Below, piece by piece: positions 6,810 through 15,013 of a stretch of DNA of 31,827 nt (positions are counted from its first letter, which is position 1; every line of letters begins with the position of its first letter). Origin of the DNA: a virus; IMG/VR virus record IMGVR_UViG_3300043617_000011, positions 1 through 31,827 of that record; one strand, written 5' to 3'. The position numbers and the translations under genes were made by a program. Below the pieces are notes generated by a model. The model ran no database searches and had not been told where the DNA came from. It saw only the letters and a list, made by a program, of their open reading frames with translations.

Positions 6810-8101
6810 ACGAGACCCAGCTGGCGGTATTTCAATTTCTGTGGCCGGCCCTGCGGGGTCTCGTACGCCACCGCTAAGAGCCCAAATGCGTCCGCGCTAT
6901 GACTGCTCCAATCATGCTCGGGGCCTAGGCCGACATCTCTGATGTCTTCACTGCGGCGCTCGTGATACCACCCCAAGGCGTCACGGCCGGCCTCGGTCGT
7001 CTCGGCGTTAAACCAGATACTCGGGAAGAGCCTTCGGGCCGCCTCAATTCGCATCCTGGCTGCGCCTCTTCCCTGGTTAGGGATCACCTCTACCGGAAAG
7101 CCCGCCTGGCGGATCGCGCTCTCAAAAGAAACGTCGTAGACCCGGTCGTGACTGGCACCATCGTGCGGAAGGTATATATGGGCCTTCCCCCAGCCTCGGT
7201 CTCGTAACCATTGAAGGTGTACCGCCAATGGCTCTCCGATAGCCTCATAATAGTCCAGCACTCGTACTTCCCGGGAGACGAACTGCGCGATCCAGCAGGA
7301 ATAAGCATCGCTCTTGGCCCCCGTGCCGCCAATATCGACAAACGCCTTGATCGGCAGCAGCGGATCCCGGGAAACCTTCCCAATCCGGCCCTCCCGCTGC
7401 GCCTCCGAGAGAAGGGCAGCAAAGTAGGCACCGACATGCGCCGTCGCGTAGTCGCCCTCCCAAATGTGCGGGTACTGCTCCGGCCGCTTCTGCTCGTCCT
7501 CTCGCCGGATCTGATCCAGCGTGCTGGGGAACCACGGATTGTCGCGCCAGTTTACCTCGACAATCTTGCTATTCTCCGGCGGGTTCTCGCGAAAGCGCTG
7601 GTTCGTCGGGCTGGCCCGCCGCTCCGGGTTCCAGGTCACCCAGATTTCCGCATTCTCCTCGCGCACCGTCGGGATAGCCTTTTGCCAGGCCTGCTCCGAT
7701 ATGTGCTCGGCCTCGTCAACCCAAAGCAGTCGGATGCGCGACGTCGATTTCACGCTCTCGATGTTTCTTCGCAGGCCGACAAAGACGAAGTCGATCCTGC
7801 CGTCCCTGGTTCGTATGTACTTTTCGCCAATATCATAGCTGTCGGCCAGCCAGGGTTCGCTCTCGATCGCCGCCTTAACCTCCGCCATGCTGCTTTCATC
7901 CAGGGAGTTCTGGAACTCCCGGCCGCAAACAATTACCCCGCTCTCCCGTGCTTGGGCACATCTGAGCCCGTGTACCGCCGCCATCTTTGCGGCGGAGCGC
8001 GACTTTCCGCTGCCCCGGCCGCCGTAGGCGCCGCGGTAGAGGGCCTCGCCGCTAAACACCTCCACCAATTTCCTGGGCAGCGCGATCTGTCCCGCCGGCA
8101 T
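6806..8101 (-). CDS. terL: Terminase large subunit (ATPase-nuclease)
   Basis: TerL pumps DNA into the procapsid through the portal and cuts the concatemer. Walker A GGRGSGKS is at residues 27-34 and Walker B LLWVDEAE at 125-132. A coupling WVTWNPE segment is near 154-160, followed by DNPWFP near 187. The C-terminal RNase-H-like nuclease supplies Asp256 in AFVDIGG, an LPHDGASH segment near 313, and a late HSADAFGLL near 410. The 431-residue length is normal for Sf6/PBSX-type terminases. The ATG at 8101 is used because it overlaps the stop of the upstream gene (TGATG); a TTG one codon earlier is also possible. TerS is encoded about 1 kb upstream on the same strand. Confidence 0.93.
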   Translation of the reverse strand: MPAGQIALPRKLVEVFSGEALYRGAYGGRGSGKSRSAAKMAAVHGLRCAQARESGVIVCGREFQNSLDESSMAEVKAAIESEPWLADSYDIGEKYIRTRDGRIDFVFVGLRRNIESVKSTSRIRLLWVDEAEHISEQAWQKAIPTVREENAEIWVTWNPERRASPTNQRFRENPPENSKIVEVNWRDNPWFPSTLDQIRREDEQKRPEQYPHIWEGDYATAHVGAYFAALLSEAQREGRIGKVSRDPLLPIKAFVDIGGTGAKSDAYSCWIAQFVSREVRVLDYYEAIGEPLAVHLQWLRDRGWGKAHIYLPHDGASHDRVYDVSFESAIRQAGFPVEVIPNQGRGAARMRIEAARRLFPSIWFNAETTEAGRDALGWYHERRSEDIRDVGLGPEHDWSSHSADAFGLLAVAYETPQGRPQKLKYRQLGLV

Positions 8102-8289
8102 CAAGCGCGCCCGTCGATATGCGTTGCCGCGTCAAACAACACGCGCGCAACCTCCGAGTTGTCGCCCGCAGCTTCGAGGTTGCCGAATGCAGTCAAGATG
8201 TCGGCAATCAGTCGCATGCGTTCCCGATACGTCTTGCCGGCACAGAAATTGAGGATCGCGTTGGTGAACCGTTCATCGAACTCGCTCAT
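8101..8289 (-). CDS. Hypothetical protein (62 aa) coupled to TerL
   Basis: The product is a short, mostly helical soluble protein (FDERFTNAILNFC, then ERMRLIADILTAFGN, then EVARVLFDAATHI). I do not recognise the family. Its stop overlaps the TerL start, which supports translation and a link with packaging. There is no signal peptide, membrane segment or DNA-binding motif that I can point to. Confidence 0.6.
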   Translation of the reverse strand: MSEFDERFTNAILNFCAGKTYRERMRLIADILTAFGNLEAAGDNSEVARVLFDAATHIDGRA

Positions 8290-8307
8290 CCTTCGCCCGC
8301 TTTTGCG

Positions 8308-8826
8308 TCACAGCTTCCCGTCCCCCAGCTCAAAGCTCAGCCATTGATCCCGCGGGCCACCCATATCGATCACCCGTCCCGGCAGAGGCCGCGGCTGCGA
8401 GCGCACCTGGCGCACCCACGCCGCCCAATACTCCCGCGACACCACCGCCGCCCGCTTGGCAGCCACCACCCTCGCCCGGCGGCCAGCCGCGTCCCGCTGA
8501 CGACGGACCTCGGCTTCTCTCTCTTCAGCAACACGCAGCGCTTCCACCCGCCGACGCTGCGCTTCCGCCCTGGCCGGCTCCCCCGACCGCAAAACCGCAG
8601 CCGCCACCGCGTCCCGGGTGGCCGCCGCATCCCACGCCAATACCGCCGCCCTCGCGTCCTCCGCCTCGGCCCGCGCCCGCTTCAACCGCCGCCGCGCATC
8701 CTCCACCCGGTACAATGCCTGCCACTCATCGGCGTAATCCGCCGCCGCATGCAACTGCCACGGCCCCCATGGCCGACACCGCTGCCGTTGGACAAAACCC
8801 CGGACAAGATAATCCTTCGTCCACAC
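8308..8826 (-). CDS. Arg/Ala-rich helical protein between TerS and TerL
   Basis: The 172-residue product has a short aromatic N-terminus (DYLVRGFVQRQRCRPWGPWQLH). A long charged helix rich in Arg, Ala and Glu covers about residues 38-135, then a REYWAAWVRQVRSQPRPLP segment and an acidic tail. A coiled coil is likely. The GTG at 8826 lacks a good ribosome site, so the true start may lie slightly downstream. High GC content produces long open frames on both strands here, but the ordered ends and position among packaging genes favour this frame. Function unknown. Confidence 0.55.
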   Translation of the reverse strand: MWTKDYLVRGFVQRQRCRPWGPWQLHAAADYADEWQALYRVEDARRRLKRARAEAEDARAAVLAWDAAATRDAVAAAVLRSGEPARAEAQRRRVEALRVAEEREAEVRRQRDAAGRRARVVAAKRAAVVSREYWAAWVRQVRSQPRPLPGRVIDMGGPRDQWLSFELGDGKL

Positions 8827-9149
8827 CGTGCGCTAACTCGGCCTCTAACGCGTAGGTTGAATGAAACTTTTTCCGATAGCTAAAAAAATAAATCGCCCGG
8901 AGCTACACACACGTCGGTGCGTGGTGGGGCCACCGCCACGGCGATGGGAACCCAATTTCCTGACGGGTGCCCCCGGGGGTGGCCCGGGGGTGTGGGGGAG
9001 AGGTTGGGGCTATCCAACCAGCCTGACCCGCACGCCCTCGCGCGCGTATATAGACAGACAGCACCCGCACTCAGACGACACCTACCGCTATAGGTGCGGT
9101 AGATATCAGCGCAAACCCCCAGCGTTTCTGCCACTTTGTCTGACGCGCA
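8827..9149. other. Gene-free stretch with inverted repeat between TerS and the helical protein
   Basis: I see no convincing gene in these 323 bases; an 84-codon minus-strand frame has no ribosome site and a composition unlike the neighbours. CTACCGC at 9082-9088 and GCGGTAG at 9096-9102 form a perfect 7-bp inverted repeat with a 7-base spacer. An A-rich stretch at 8878-8891 could hold a minus-strand promoter for the genes running to TerL. No terminator with a T-run was found. Confidence 0.45.
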
Positions 9150-9707
9150 TCAAGCCGGGCTACCACTAGGCTTCCGAATACGCTGTTTTCGGGGCTTCGA
9201 CGGGGTCACGTCGACGATCGGCCGCGGGTCAACCGGCACCAACTCGATGCGAGTGACCAACGGCCGATCAGCATCACCAACCAGCTCCGCCGTCACCTTG
9301 TCACCAAACTGTTTGGGCAGCATCTTAGAGAGCATCCACTTACGGCTTTCAGCACGCAGCCGAGCGTGCTGCACCATCGCGTTGTCAGGTGCGCCATCGA
9401 ACATGATCGGCTCGTCGCTGATAAGGATTACCTGATCAGCCAATGTCTCGTAACCAAGTAATCGCGCGCGTGCGTATCTGTCCGCAAACGTCAGCGCGCC
9501 ACCTTCACCGTCACCAGGCGGCGGCCTGTCCAACGCCCACATCTTGACAGTGCTTTGCGGCGGCATGTGCGCGTCCTGACAGATCGTTGCCAGGCTCTCG
9601 CCCTCCGCCAGGCGCTCGATAATCTCGTCTGCGATCTCAGGGCGATAGGTCCACTGCCGGCCCCTCGCCCTCGTCATCGCCACCTGCGCCAACCCGTCAG
9701 AAGCCAT
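9150..9707 (-). CDS. terS: Terminase small subunit, Sf6-like
   Basis: TerS recognises phage DNA and presents it to TerL. The 185-residue product shows the Sf6-type layout: a helical DNA-binding part near residues 22-60 (EIADEIIERLAEGESLATIC, then MPPQSTVKMWALD), a central helix with FADRYARARLLGYETLADQ, and the C-terminal signature ARLRAESRKWMLSKMLPKQFGDK near 118-140. A basic, proline-containing tail follows. Its ATG overlaps the upstream stop (TGATG), so it is translationally coupled to the preceding small gene. Separation from TerL by a gene-free stretch and two small genes is slightly unusual. Confidence 0.88.
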   Translation of the reverse strand: MASDGLAQVAMTRARGRQWTYRPEIADEIIERLAEGESLATICQDAHMPPQSTVKMWALDRPPPGDGEGGALTFADRYARARLLGYETLADQVILISDEPIMFDGAPDNAMVQHARLRAESRKWMLSKMLPKQFGDKVTAELVGDADRPLVTRIELVPVDPRPIVDVTPSKPRKQRIRKPSGSPA

Positions 9708-9943
9708 CAGCGATCAGATATTTCTGCACTGAGCGCATCTTTTCCCTCGCCATCCACCTCACCTTGTGTCACTGCGTGTGGTGACGGTTGGTAGTTCCAC
9801 ATCTCAGTGTCGGTGTCGGCATGCCGCGCACTGTCACTATGCACCCACACAGTCGGCTCCTCCTCGTCCCGCACCGGCCGGCACCAGCACATCACACTAG
9901 CAATGTGCTCCTGCGGCATGGCCGCTGGCTCCTCCTGCGGCAT
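9707..9943 (-). CDS. Hypothetical acidic protein (up to 78 aa)
   Basis: The frame opens two bases after the stop of the upstream gene and ends overlapping the TerS start. Two starts compete: ATG 9943 and ATG 9919. The second is preceded by a GGAGGAG at a good distance, and the two starts share the same first 12 bases, a small duplication. The product has a VMCWCRPVRDEEEPTVWVH segment and an acidic C-terminus. No family is recognised. The open frame extends further upstream, but that part would overlap the neighbouring gene and is unlikely. Confidence 0.55.
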   Translation of the reverse strand: MPQEEPAAMPQEHIASVMCWCRPVRDEEEPTVWVHSDSARHADTDTEMWNYQPSPHAVTQGEVDGEGKDALSAEISDR

Positions 9944-9945
9944 GC

Positions 9946-10374
9946 CTAAACCTCGATCAATTCTGAGGAATTGCCGCTCGCCGCCAGAGGGCCTCTTTCC
10001 CCGGCCGCTATACCCCCACCCGGGCCACCCGTTCCCTGCATCTGGCGAGCGTCCCGCATAGCTCTCTGAGCATCCTGATCCGGCATTGGGCTCCACCGCA
10101 CCTTGTGCACGGGCTGGGTCGCGCTCTCAGCCATCGTAAACCTGGCCATGACGTGGATCGAAGGGAGCCGCATCTCACCCCCAAGCCCCTGGCTCGTCAA
10201 ATGCATCGGCTGATCCGGCACGCCAGCCGCGACCAGAACCCTGGCCAACGCATACGAGGCACCGCTGCGCGAGCTTGCGGCGTAGCCCACGCCGTCGACC
10301 GTGCACTCGGCGACCCACGGGCAACCACGGTTCGTCCTGTGTTGCTCGTCGGGCCGCTGCTTCGCCTGGATCAC
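9946..10374 (-). CDS. Hypothetical protein (142 aa)
   Basis: The product starts at GTG 10374, nine bases after the stop of the DUF6362-type gene. It has an N-terminal domain of about 90 residues (WVAECTVDGVGYAASSRSGASYALARVLVAAGV and a later IHVMARFTMAES) and a Gly/Pro/Arg-rich disordered tail. The VDGVGYAASSRSGASYALARVL segment looks like a compact alpha-beta unit with a strand followed by a helix. I do not recognise the family. It is co-oriented and closely packed with TerS genes. Confidence 0.6.
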   Translation of the reverse strand: MIQAKQRPDEQHRTNRGCPWVAECTVDGVGYAASSRSGASYALARVLVAAGVPDQPMHLTSQGLGGEMRLPSIHVMARFTMAESATQPVHKVRWSPMPDQDAQRAMRDARQMQGTGGPGGGIAAGERGPLAASGNSSELIEV

Positions 10375-10383
10375 CGCAGCGCC

Positions 10384-10905
10384 CTAGCGGACCGCGTAGC
10401 CTTCCGCGTCAACCCGCATGCGTCCTGGTGTCCCGTTGAGGTAGGCAATGATCCGGTGCTCGCCGTCGTGCATGATCCGCCGGAGCTGCGATGCCTGCCT
10501 GCCGCGGCCATTACGTTCGAGTTCATCCAGCGCCTCCAGTTTTCGCCACGAGAACGGATGCGGCTGCGACCTGGCCCACATCACCAGCCGCTGATCCCGG
10601 GTCAGCAGGAACAACCATCCCAGGACCTCTTCGCATCGGGTGATTTCGGCGGGAGTTGGCGGAATGCGGGGGGCTCTGGCCGGGAGCCAACCGTAGGCGA
10701 GCCAATCGTAGACCACATCGGGCCAGACAACTCGGTAGTCGTCAGGGCGGGAGTTACGGGGCATCGGCAGACGCTGGATCGTATATGCCGCCTCCCGCAA
10801 CCGATCGCGAACGGTCTCCTGGTCCCATAGCCCGCACTTCTGCGAGCCTGCCCCTGTCGGGTATCCCGGAATGTTGCATGCGTCAAGGCTATTTTGCACC
10901 CACAC
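10384..10905 (-). CDS. DUF6362-like phage protein
   Basis: The 173-residue product contains the pattern of DUF6362: VRDRLREAAYTIQRLP near residue 32, a WP followed by a helix, an RIPPTPAEITRCEEVLGWLFLL block near 80-100, then a VMWARSQPHPFSWRKLEALDELERNGR block with a predicted HTH-like arrangement. Members are common beside terminase genes in alphaproteobacterial phages. A DNA-binding or packaging-site role is plausible but unproven. GTG 10905 and GTG 10899 are both possible starts and neither has a strong ribosome site. Confidence 0.65.
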   Translation of the reverse strand: MWVQNSLDACNIPGYPTGAGSQKCGLWDQETVRDRLREAAYTIQRLPMPRNSRPDDYRVVWPDVVYDWLAYGWLPARAPRIPPTPAEITRCEEVLGWLFLLTRDQRLVMWARSQPHPFSWRKLEALDELERNGRGRQASQLRRIMHDGEHRIIAYLNGTPGRMRVDAEGYAVR

Positions 10906-10948
10906 CCCCGCGCCGGCCCAACACCACCCTACACCAACTCCTCGGCCG

Positions 10949-11242
10949 CTATCTATCCATCAACTCGTTTTCCGCGTCCCACAAAGCCTGTAGTCGAGTT
11001 TCCGCCTGTCGTTTTCGCGAAGCCTCTTCGGCCAGCACCATCTCAGTCATCCGTAAGAGGTCGCCTGCGCTGGGGACGATACCGCGCCCGTGCTGCCGCC
11101 ACCATGCGGTGCACAGGTAGAGCGTATCCGCGACTACAATCAGCGTGGACTTTACGTCCTCCCCACAAACCACCGCCTCATCAGAGCGAAGCGTGTCCAG
11201 GCCGTTCAGCAACCGATCGAACTCACCCACTGATCCCGACAT
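10949..11242 (-). CDS. Hypothetical helical protein (97 aa)
   Basis: ATG 11242 is preceded by an AGAGGAACACAGG ribosome site. The product is mainly helical, with a STLIVVADTLYLCTAWWRQHG segment in the middle and a charged C-terminal helix (AEEASRKRQAETRLQALWDAENEL). No family is recognised. It is the first gene after the phased CTAG repeats at 11265-11304 and may open the transcript leading to the terminase genes. Confidence 0.6.
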   Translation of the reverse strand: MSGSVGEFDRLLNGLDTLRSDEAVVCGEDVKSTLIVVADTLYLCTAWWRQHGRGIVPSAGDLLRMTEMVLAEEASRKRQAETRLQALWDAENELMDR

Positions 11243-11264
11243 CCTGTGTTCCTCTGTGCCTTTT

Positions 11265-11304
11265 GACTAGAGCTGACTAGAGCTGACTAGAACCGACTAG
11301 AAAT
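11265..11304. promoter_or_regulatory. Four 10-bp direct repeats, GACTAG-NNNN, candidate operator
   Basis: Four consecutive 10-base units begin GACTAG: two are GACTAGAGCT, then GACTAGAACC and GACTAGAAAT. The CTAG cores start at 11267, 11277, 11287 and 11297, exactly one per helical turn. They lie 23-62 bases upstream of the minus-strand gene starting at 11242. The same phased core recurs at 14695-14720, which suggests a shared DNA-binding protein. Confidence 0.6.
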
Positions 11305-11411
11305 CGTGAGGATAGTGATACGCGTACACGGCTATATATTTTTTCTCTCTCTCTTTTCTAAACATATGGAGTTCCCCCACGCGCGCGCGTAGTATCACGA
11401 TCGGCTCGGTC

Positions 11412-13805
11412 TCAGCGGTACTGCCCCAGACGGTTCATCGCCTGTTTGACCCGTTCAGCCCGAACAGTCTCAGATGCCCTGCGCGCGGCAAACTGGTCCT
11501 GCAGACCGGGGCGCACCTGCCAGGCATAGTTGCTCGGGTAATGCGTCTCCGGTTGCAGCCAGCCGCCGATGGTCAGCAGGAACACCGCATCCTGGACTTC
11601 CTTCAGCGAGCGCAGCGACCGGCACGCGGCAATGTCGCGGCGCAACTGCCCTGCGGTAACCCGGGGCATCGGATGGCGCAGCAGGAAACTCCCGATCGCT
11701 TGCGCGGTATGATCGGCCGATCCTGGCAGCCCGGCATAGAACACCTCGGCATGCCCCAGCAGAAACCGCGCGTATCTTCCGGCCCTGGCTACGGTGGCCT
11801 CGGGGATCACCTGATCCTGCCCGCCGTCGATCAGGTGTAGGATCAGCGCTGTACGGGCGTGCACTCCGTGCAGTTTTCGGATAAACCCGCGTAATCCAAC
11901 GCCAATGTCCGGCCGCAGCAGGAGATCCTCGCCGGCACTCTCGGTCTCTCGGATGTGCCCCTCGCCTGCCGGATCTGTGCGATAGCTCTCGAACGCTCCG
12001 ATCGCCAAGAGCTGGTCGATGATGGCGAGGATTGCGCCGATCTCCGGTGTGCCCGCCGCTCGCCGGCCCTGAGACGACACTGGCTGTTGCAAGACGATAC
12101 CCAGCCGTGACAGCAGCCCGTCTTCGTCCAGCCCGGTAAAACTTGCCAGTTTTTGCGGTTGGATACCGCCTAGCATGGCTAACGCGCAATTATCGATCGT
12201 CGTGGTTCGCGTCATCCGCCCGATCGTCATCGGGCCGCCTTCGTATGTCTCCAGGAAAAACGCCCGTTCGGCAGCCCCGTGACCGCCGCCGGAATACCGC
12301 CCGAAATCGAACAGCCCGGCCAATTCGTCCCGCAGGTACAGCAACCCGCGCGGATTGGCGGCCATCCACTCCTGTAATTTCTCGATCGTGGTGTCCTCTG
12401 CCAGGAGCGCCCGCACGGTGGGTGCGTGCTGTTGCTGTCTGTCGGCTTTTGGCAAGGCCTGCCACAGGGCTGCGTCACGGCCATACTGTTTCATCCGCTC
12501 CAGGTTTTGCCGCCGCAGTGACGCCAGCGGGTGCCGCAACAAGGCTGTTTTGCGTAGCCCGGTCTCGGCCACCAGCATGGTCCACAGCACCGGGCGCACG
12601 TCCCACAGCGTATTGGCGTAAGGGGTGAGCAAGATCCGCTTGTCGGCCGCCCCGGAGGCTGCGGTAAGCATCACCGCCCCCAGCGCCCCTAAATCCACAC
12701 CATCGCGCGCCGCCAGGTCGCCCATGCTGTCTTCCAGCCGGGCCGGGCCGACACTTCCCGGCCACGCCGGCGGCGCCAGCCTGGTCCACAGATCGATCGC
12801 CTCACCGGATAAAGGGCGTGGGTGTACCCGCGCCAGCCTTGCCGGGTCTACCGCGTCAAATTCCAGGCTCGCCAGGCATAGAAGGCCGCCGCTGTCCTCG
12901 CGGATCACCCCGTCCGCCCAGGCTCGGACATCCGCCATCCCGCGATCTTCGCAGTGTCCGTGATGGCATTTGTACCGCTGCGCTACCGGGACGTAGGCGG
13001 CTGCCGTGCGCGGGTCGATATGCTCTCCGGCCCACGGGCACTCGACCTCGAACCCCCAGCCGAACGTCATCGCCCGCCCGGCGCTCTGCACCATGCCACG
13101 CTCGCGGAACACTCGCAGGATCGGGTCTGCCTCGATTGCGGCCGGGTCGGGCATTACGTTGCCCACGCCGAGCCGTAGCTCAACCGGGACCACCTCGCCG
13201 ACCCGTCTCTCGATCTCGATCCAGTCGGTATGCCGTACCCGACTGTCGGGCTGCCAATGCACCAAGCGCACCCGGAACCCAGCCTGCCCGAGAGCGGCCT
13301 TGAGGTTCGAGCCGCAAGGCAAGCGCACCAGGGTGGTCGGCTTGACCAGATTATCCCCTTTGCGGCCCAGGGCCTCGTAGAGCGCCCGCAGGAGGCCGCT
13401 AACCCACGCCCGGTCGGTGAGGGGGTCGATAAACCACCCCGCCTGATAATTGCCCGGCGAGGTCTCCAGGATGTAGCTCGGCGGGCAGCTCATCACCGCC
13501 TCGGCCCGCACCGGGTCGACCTTGACCCCCCAATCGTCGAGCACTACCGCGTAGAGCGCGGCAAAGTCATTCCCGCTCCGGCCGCCGCCGGGTTGCGGCA
13601 GGCTTACATCCCAATAGTTGTTTAATTCCGGCGACATCACCCGCAACACACTGGCTGCTGGGTAGGTGCGCCAATCGGGGTTACCACCAGGATCGCCGTG
13701 GAAATAGGCCACCAGGGCCTCACCCCAGCGCTCACCAAATACAGCCCGCAGGAATTGCTCGTTGGTAATCGGGGTGAGAGGCACAACTCGGCTGCTGGCG
13801 GGCAT
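11412..13805 (-). CDS. Primase-helicase: AEP-like primase N-terminus with DUF3987 C-terminus
   Basis: The 797-residue protein would prime and unwind phage DNA. The first third resembles RepB/AEP-type primases: LYAVVLDDWGVKVDP near residue 80-95, LETSPGNYQAGWFIDP near 115 and VKPTTLVRLPCGSNLK near 155. A Cys/His cluster (YKCHHGHCEDRG) follows near 285. The C-terminal half has DUF3987 features: a degenerate P-loop VAETGLRKTALL, LLYLRDELAGLFDFGRYSGG, FFLETYEGGPMTIGR and ALAMLGGIQPQKLASF followed by DGLLSR. The second P-loop glycine is arginine here. ATG 13805 follows GGGAG at about 12 bases; the open frame extends 35 codons upstream without gene-like sequence. Residue numbers are approximate. 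Confidence 0.8.
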   Translation of the reverse strand: MPASSRVVPLTPITNEQFLRAVFGERWGEALVAYFHGDPGGNPDWRTYPAASVLRVMSPELNNYWDVSLPQPGGGRSGNDFAALYAVVLDDWGVKVDPVRAEAVMSCPPSYILETSPGNYQAGWFIDPLTDRAWVSGLLRALYEALGRKGDNLVKPTTLVRLPCGSNLKAALGQAGFRVRLVHWQPDSRVRHTDWIEIERRVGEVVPVELRLGVGNVMPDPAAIEADPILRVFRERGMVQSAGRAMTFGWGFEVECPWAGEHIDPRTAAAYVPVAQRYKCHHGHCEDRGMADVRAWADGVIREDSGGLLCLASLEFDAVDPARLARVHPRPLSGEAIDLWTRLAPPAWPGSVGPARLEDSMGDLAARDGVDLGALGAVMLTAASGAADKRILLTPYANTLWDVRPVLWTMLVAETGLRKTALLRHPLASLRRQNLERMKQYGRDAALWQALPKADRQQQHAPTVRALLAEDTTIEKLQEWMAANPRGLLYLRDELAGLFDFGRYSGGGHGAAERAFFLETYEGGPMTIGRMTRTTTIDNCALAMLGGIQPQKLASFTGLDEDGLLSRLGIVLQQPVSSQGRRAAGTPEIGAILAIIDQLLAIGAFESYRTDPAGEGHIRETESAGEDLLLRPDIGVGLRGFIRKLHGVHARTALILHLIDGGQDQVIPEATVARAGRYARFLLGHAEVFYAGLPGSADHTAQAIGSFLLRHPMPRVTAGQLRRDIAACRSLRSLKEVQDAVFLLTIGGWLQPETHYPSNYAWQVRPGLQDQFAARRASETVRAERVKQAMNRLGQYR

Positions 13806-13913
13806 GGGGGTCCGCTCCCTCGCGCAGTAATGTGTGGGGGTGTGTCGTGTCGTGTAGGGCGCGTTTAGCCGCGCGCCATAACACTGCGCTTTTGATTGGT
13901 GGCGGATCAACGG

Positions 13914-13943
13914 GAAAAAGGCGCCCGCCCCCGCGGCGGGCGC
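13914..13943 (-). terminator. Intrinsic terminator of the XRE-type regulator gene
   Basis: On the minus strand GCGCCCGCC pairs perfectly with GGCGGGCGC (13935-13943 with 13921-13929) around a 5-base loop and is followed by CTTTTT. It lies directly after the stop of the regulator gene at 13953. It should isolate the regulator transcript from the primase-helicase gene downstream. Confidence 0.88.
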
Positions 13944-13952
13944 TCTTGCTCT

Positions 13953-14579
13953 TTACTTTACAACAGTTCCTAACTGCGGCGGCGTGGCCGCGGTCGAGGT
14001 CGAGGCCACAGCCGTTAGGGCATTGATCCGCTGTGCGATATCGATCGCCAACTCCATCGGCACGACCTGGTCCATCTGTAGTCGGGCGTGCTGCGTCCCC
14101 GGCAGCATATTGATGCTCAACAGAGGCTGACGTGCCGTTGCAGTCTGTGCTGTCGCCGCGGGCTTACGTGCCACGCCGCGCGGCTGACGCTCTCGCGGCC
14201 TTGGCGGCACCAGCTCTTCGACCGGAATGCCGATCCCGTCGGCGAGCTTCTTCATGCTCTCCGGGTTGGGGTACGCCAGCCCCTTCATGTAGGCGCCCAC
14301 CCGATCACGGTTCTTCGCCGCCATGGTCCCGCGACGGGTTTTCTCGGTCCCCCAGATCTGGCGCGCGAGCTGTGACGCTGACAAGCCAGACTGCGTCATG
14401 GCGGCGCACAACCGTTCGCTAAAAAGTTTTTGTGCCGCCTTCTTCTTGGCGCGATGTCTCGCTCGTTTTGCATTCCCGGCCCCCGATAACATTCGTTGTG
14501 CCGGGCTATCTTGCGCAGAGGCATTGCCTCGCTCAAGCAGTTTCTCACCACCTGACACGGCGGTACCGGTGTCGCTCAT
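13953..14579 (-). CDS. XRE-type HTH regulator, repressor-like
   Basis: The 208-residue product has a basic N-terminal region (about 35-50), then an HTH domain over about residues 51-127: LFSERLCAAMTQSGLSASQLARQIWG, a loop, then NRDRVGAYMKGLAYPNPESMKKLADGIGIPVEELVP. The C-terminal third is Ala/Thr-rich, with a segment (MELAIDIAQRINAL) that may dimerise. No LexA-type peptidase motif is visible, so RecA-triggered self-cleavage is unlikely. The gene is divergent from the carph-isopro regulator, has its own terminator, and faces a palindrome-rich control region. A repressor of the plus-strand early genes is the natural inference. Confidence 0.75.
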   Translation of the reverse strand: MSDTGTAVSGGEKLLERGNASAQDSPAQRMLSGAGNAKRARHRAKKKAAQKLFSERLCAAMTQSGLSASQLARQIWGTEKTRRGTMAAKNRDRVGAYMKGLAYPNPESMKKLADGIGIPVEELVPPRPRERQPRGVARKPAATAQTATARQPLLSINMLPGTQHARLQMDQVVPMELAIDIAQRINALTAVASTSTAATPPQLGTVVK

Positions 14580-14622
14580 TGGGGTAGCCCTTTCCTCTAG
14601 ACAGCGTCACCCACGGACCTAC

Positions 14623-14638
14623 CCACAGGTACCTGTGG
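14623..14638. promoter_or_regulatory. Perfect 16-bp palindrome CCACAGGTACCTGTGG, candidate operator
   Basis: The site is its own reverse complement and lies 44 bases upstream of the XRE start. A near copy of its left part occurs before the SNF2 gene: TACCCACAGG-TACCT at 14620-14634 against TACCCACAGGATACCT at 16009-16024. It is a good candidate binding site for either regulator. Confidence 0.6.
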
Positions 14639-14694
14639 ACACATGTTGTATGCCACGATTTTAGGCATGACACAACAACCTGTGTAGAGGATCA

Positions 14695-14720
14695 CTAGAA
14701 TTAGCTAGTCATCTCTAGTC
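14695..14720. promoter_or_regulatory. Three 10-bp phased CTAG motifs
   Basis: CTAG cores start at 14695, 14705 and 14715. Read on the minus strand, two of the units are GACTAGAGAT and GACTAGCTAA, closely matching the GACTAGAGCT units at 11265-11304. Their place in the divergent region suggests operators for the XRE or carph-isopro protein. Confidence 0.55.
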
Positions 14721-15013
14721 TCCCCATATTAATTGGGACCGCGACCGCCTGTGCCCTGTCCACGTTAGGCGACACATCTTGTGTCAAGCAGGAAGCATCC
14801 CCTGCCCTACCCACAACGGCTGGTGTCGGGTATTCGCCCTACACCACCCCCGCGTTTTACGCAGCCCCCTTACCCGGGCCGCGAAATACGGATCTGTGTC
14901 GGCCAATGTTGTGTTAGTTTTTCGTAGCCGCGAAGCGTGCAGCGCCACGCCGCGCAAGAGGGGCTGTGAGCCCCCAGATATAAGAAAACCACCTCGAACG
15001 GGAGGAAACCTCG

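Larger units (their letters stand above)
14580..15013. promoter_or_regulatory. Divergent control region between XRE and carph-isopro regulators
   Basis: These 434 bases carry no credible gene. They hold a perfect 16-bp palindrome (14623-14638), an interrupted inverted repeat with TGTTGT-ATGCC at 14644-14654 and GGCAT-GAC-ACAACA at 14664-14677, three phased CTAG sites (14695, 14705, 14715), and GACAC-ATCTT-GTGTC at 14771-14785. A TTGTGT with an ATACAA about 18 bases later on the minus strand could be a promoter for the XRE gene. Two promoters facing away from each other are expected, but I cannot place both with confidence. Confidence 0.65.

Noticed and set aside
7211-8347. 378-codon plus-strand frame
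   Set aside because: It is antisense to the large terminase, whose Walker and nuclease motifs are clear.
9085-9096. T7-like CTATAGG sequence
   Set aside because: Only seven bases match, it falls inside an inverted repeat, and no phage RNA polymerase gene was seen.
8880-9134. 84-codon minus-strand frame between TerS and the helical protein
   Set aside because: It lacks a ribosome site and has erratic composition; the stretch looks non-coding.
10105-10830. 241-codon plus-strand frame
   Set aside because: It mirrors the DUF6362-type and neighbouring minus-strand genes and contains no recognisable domain.
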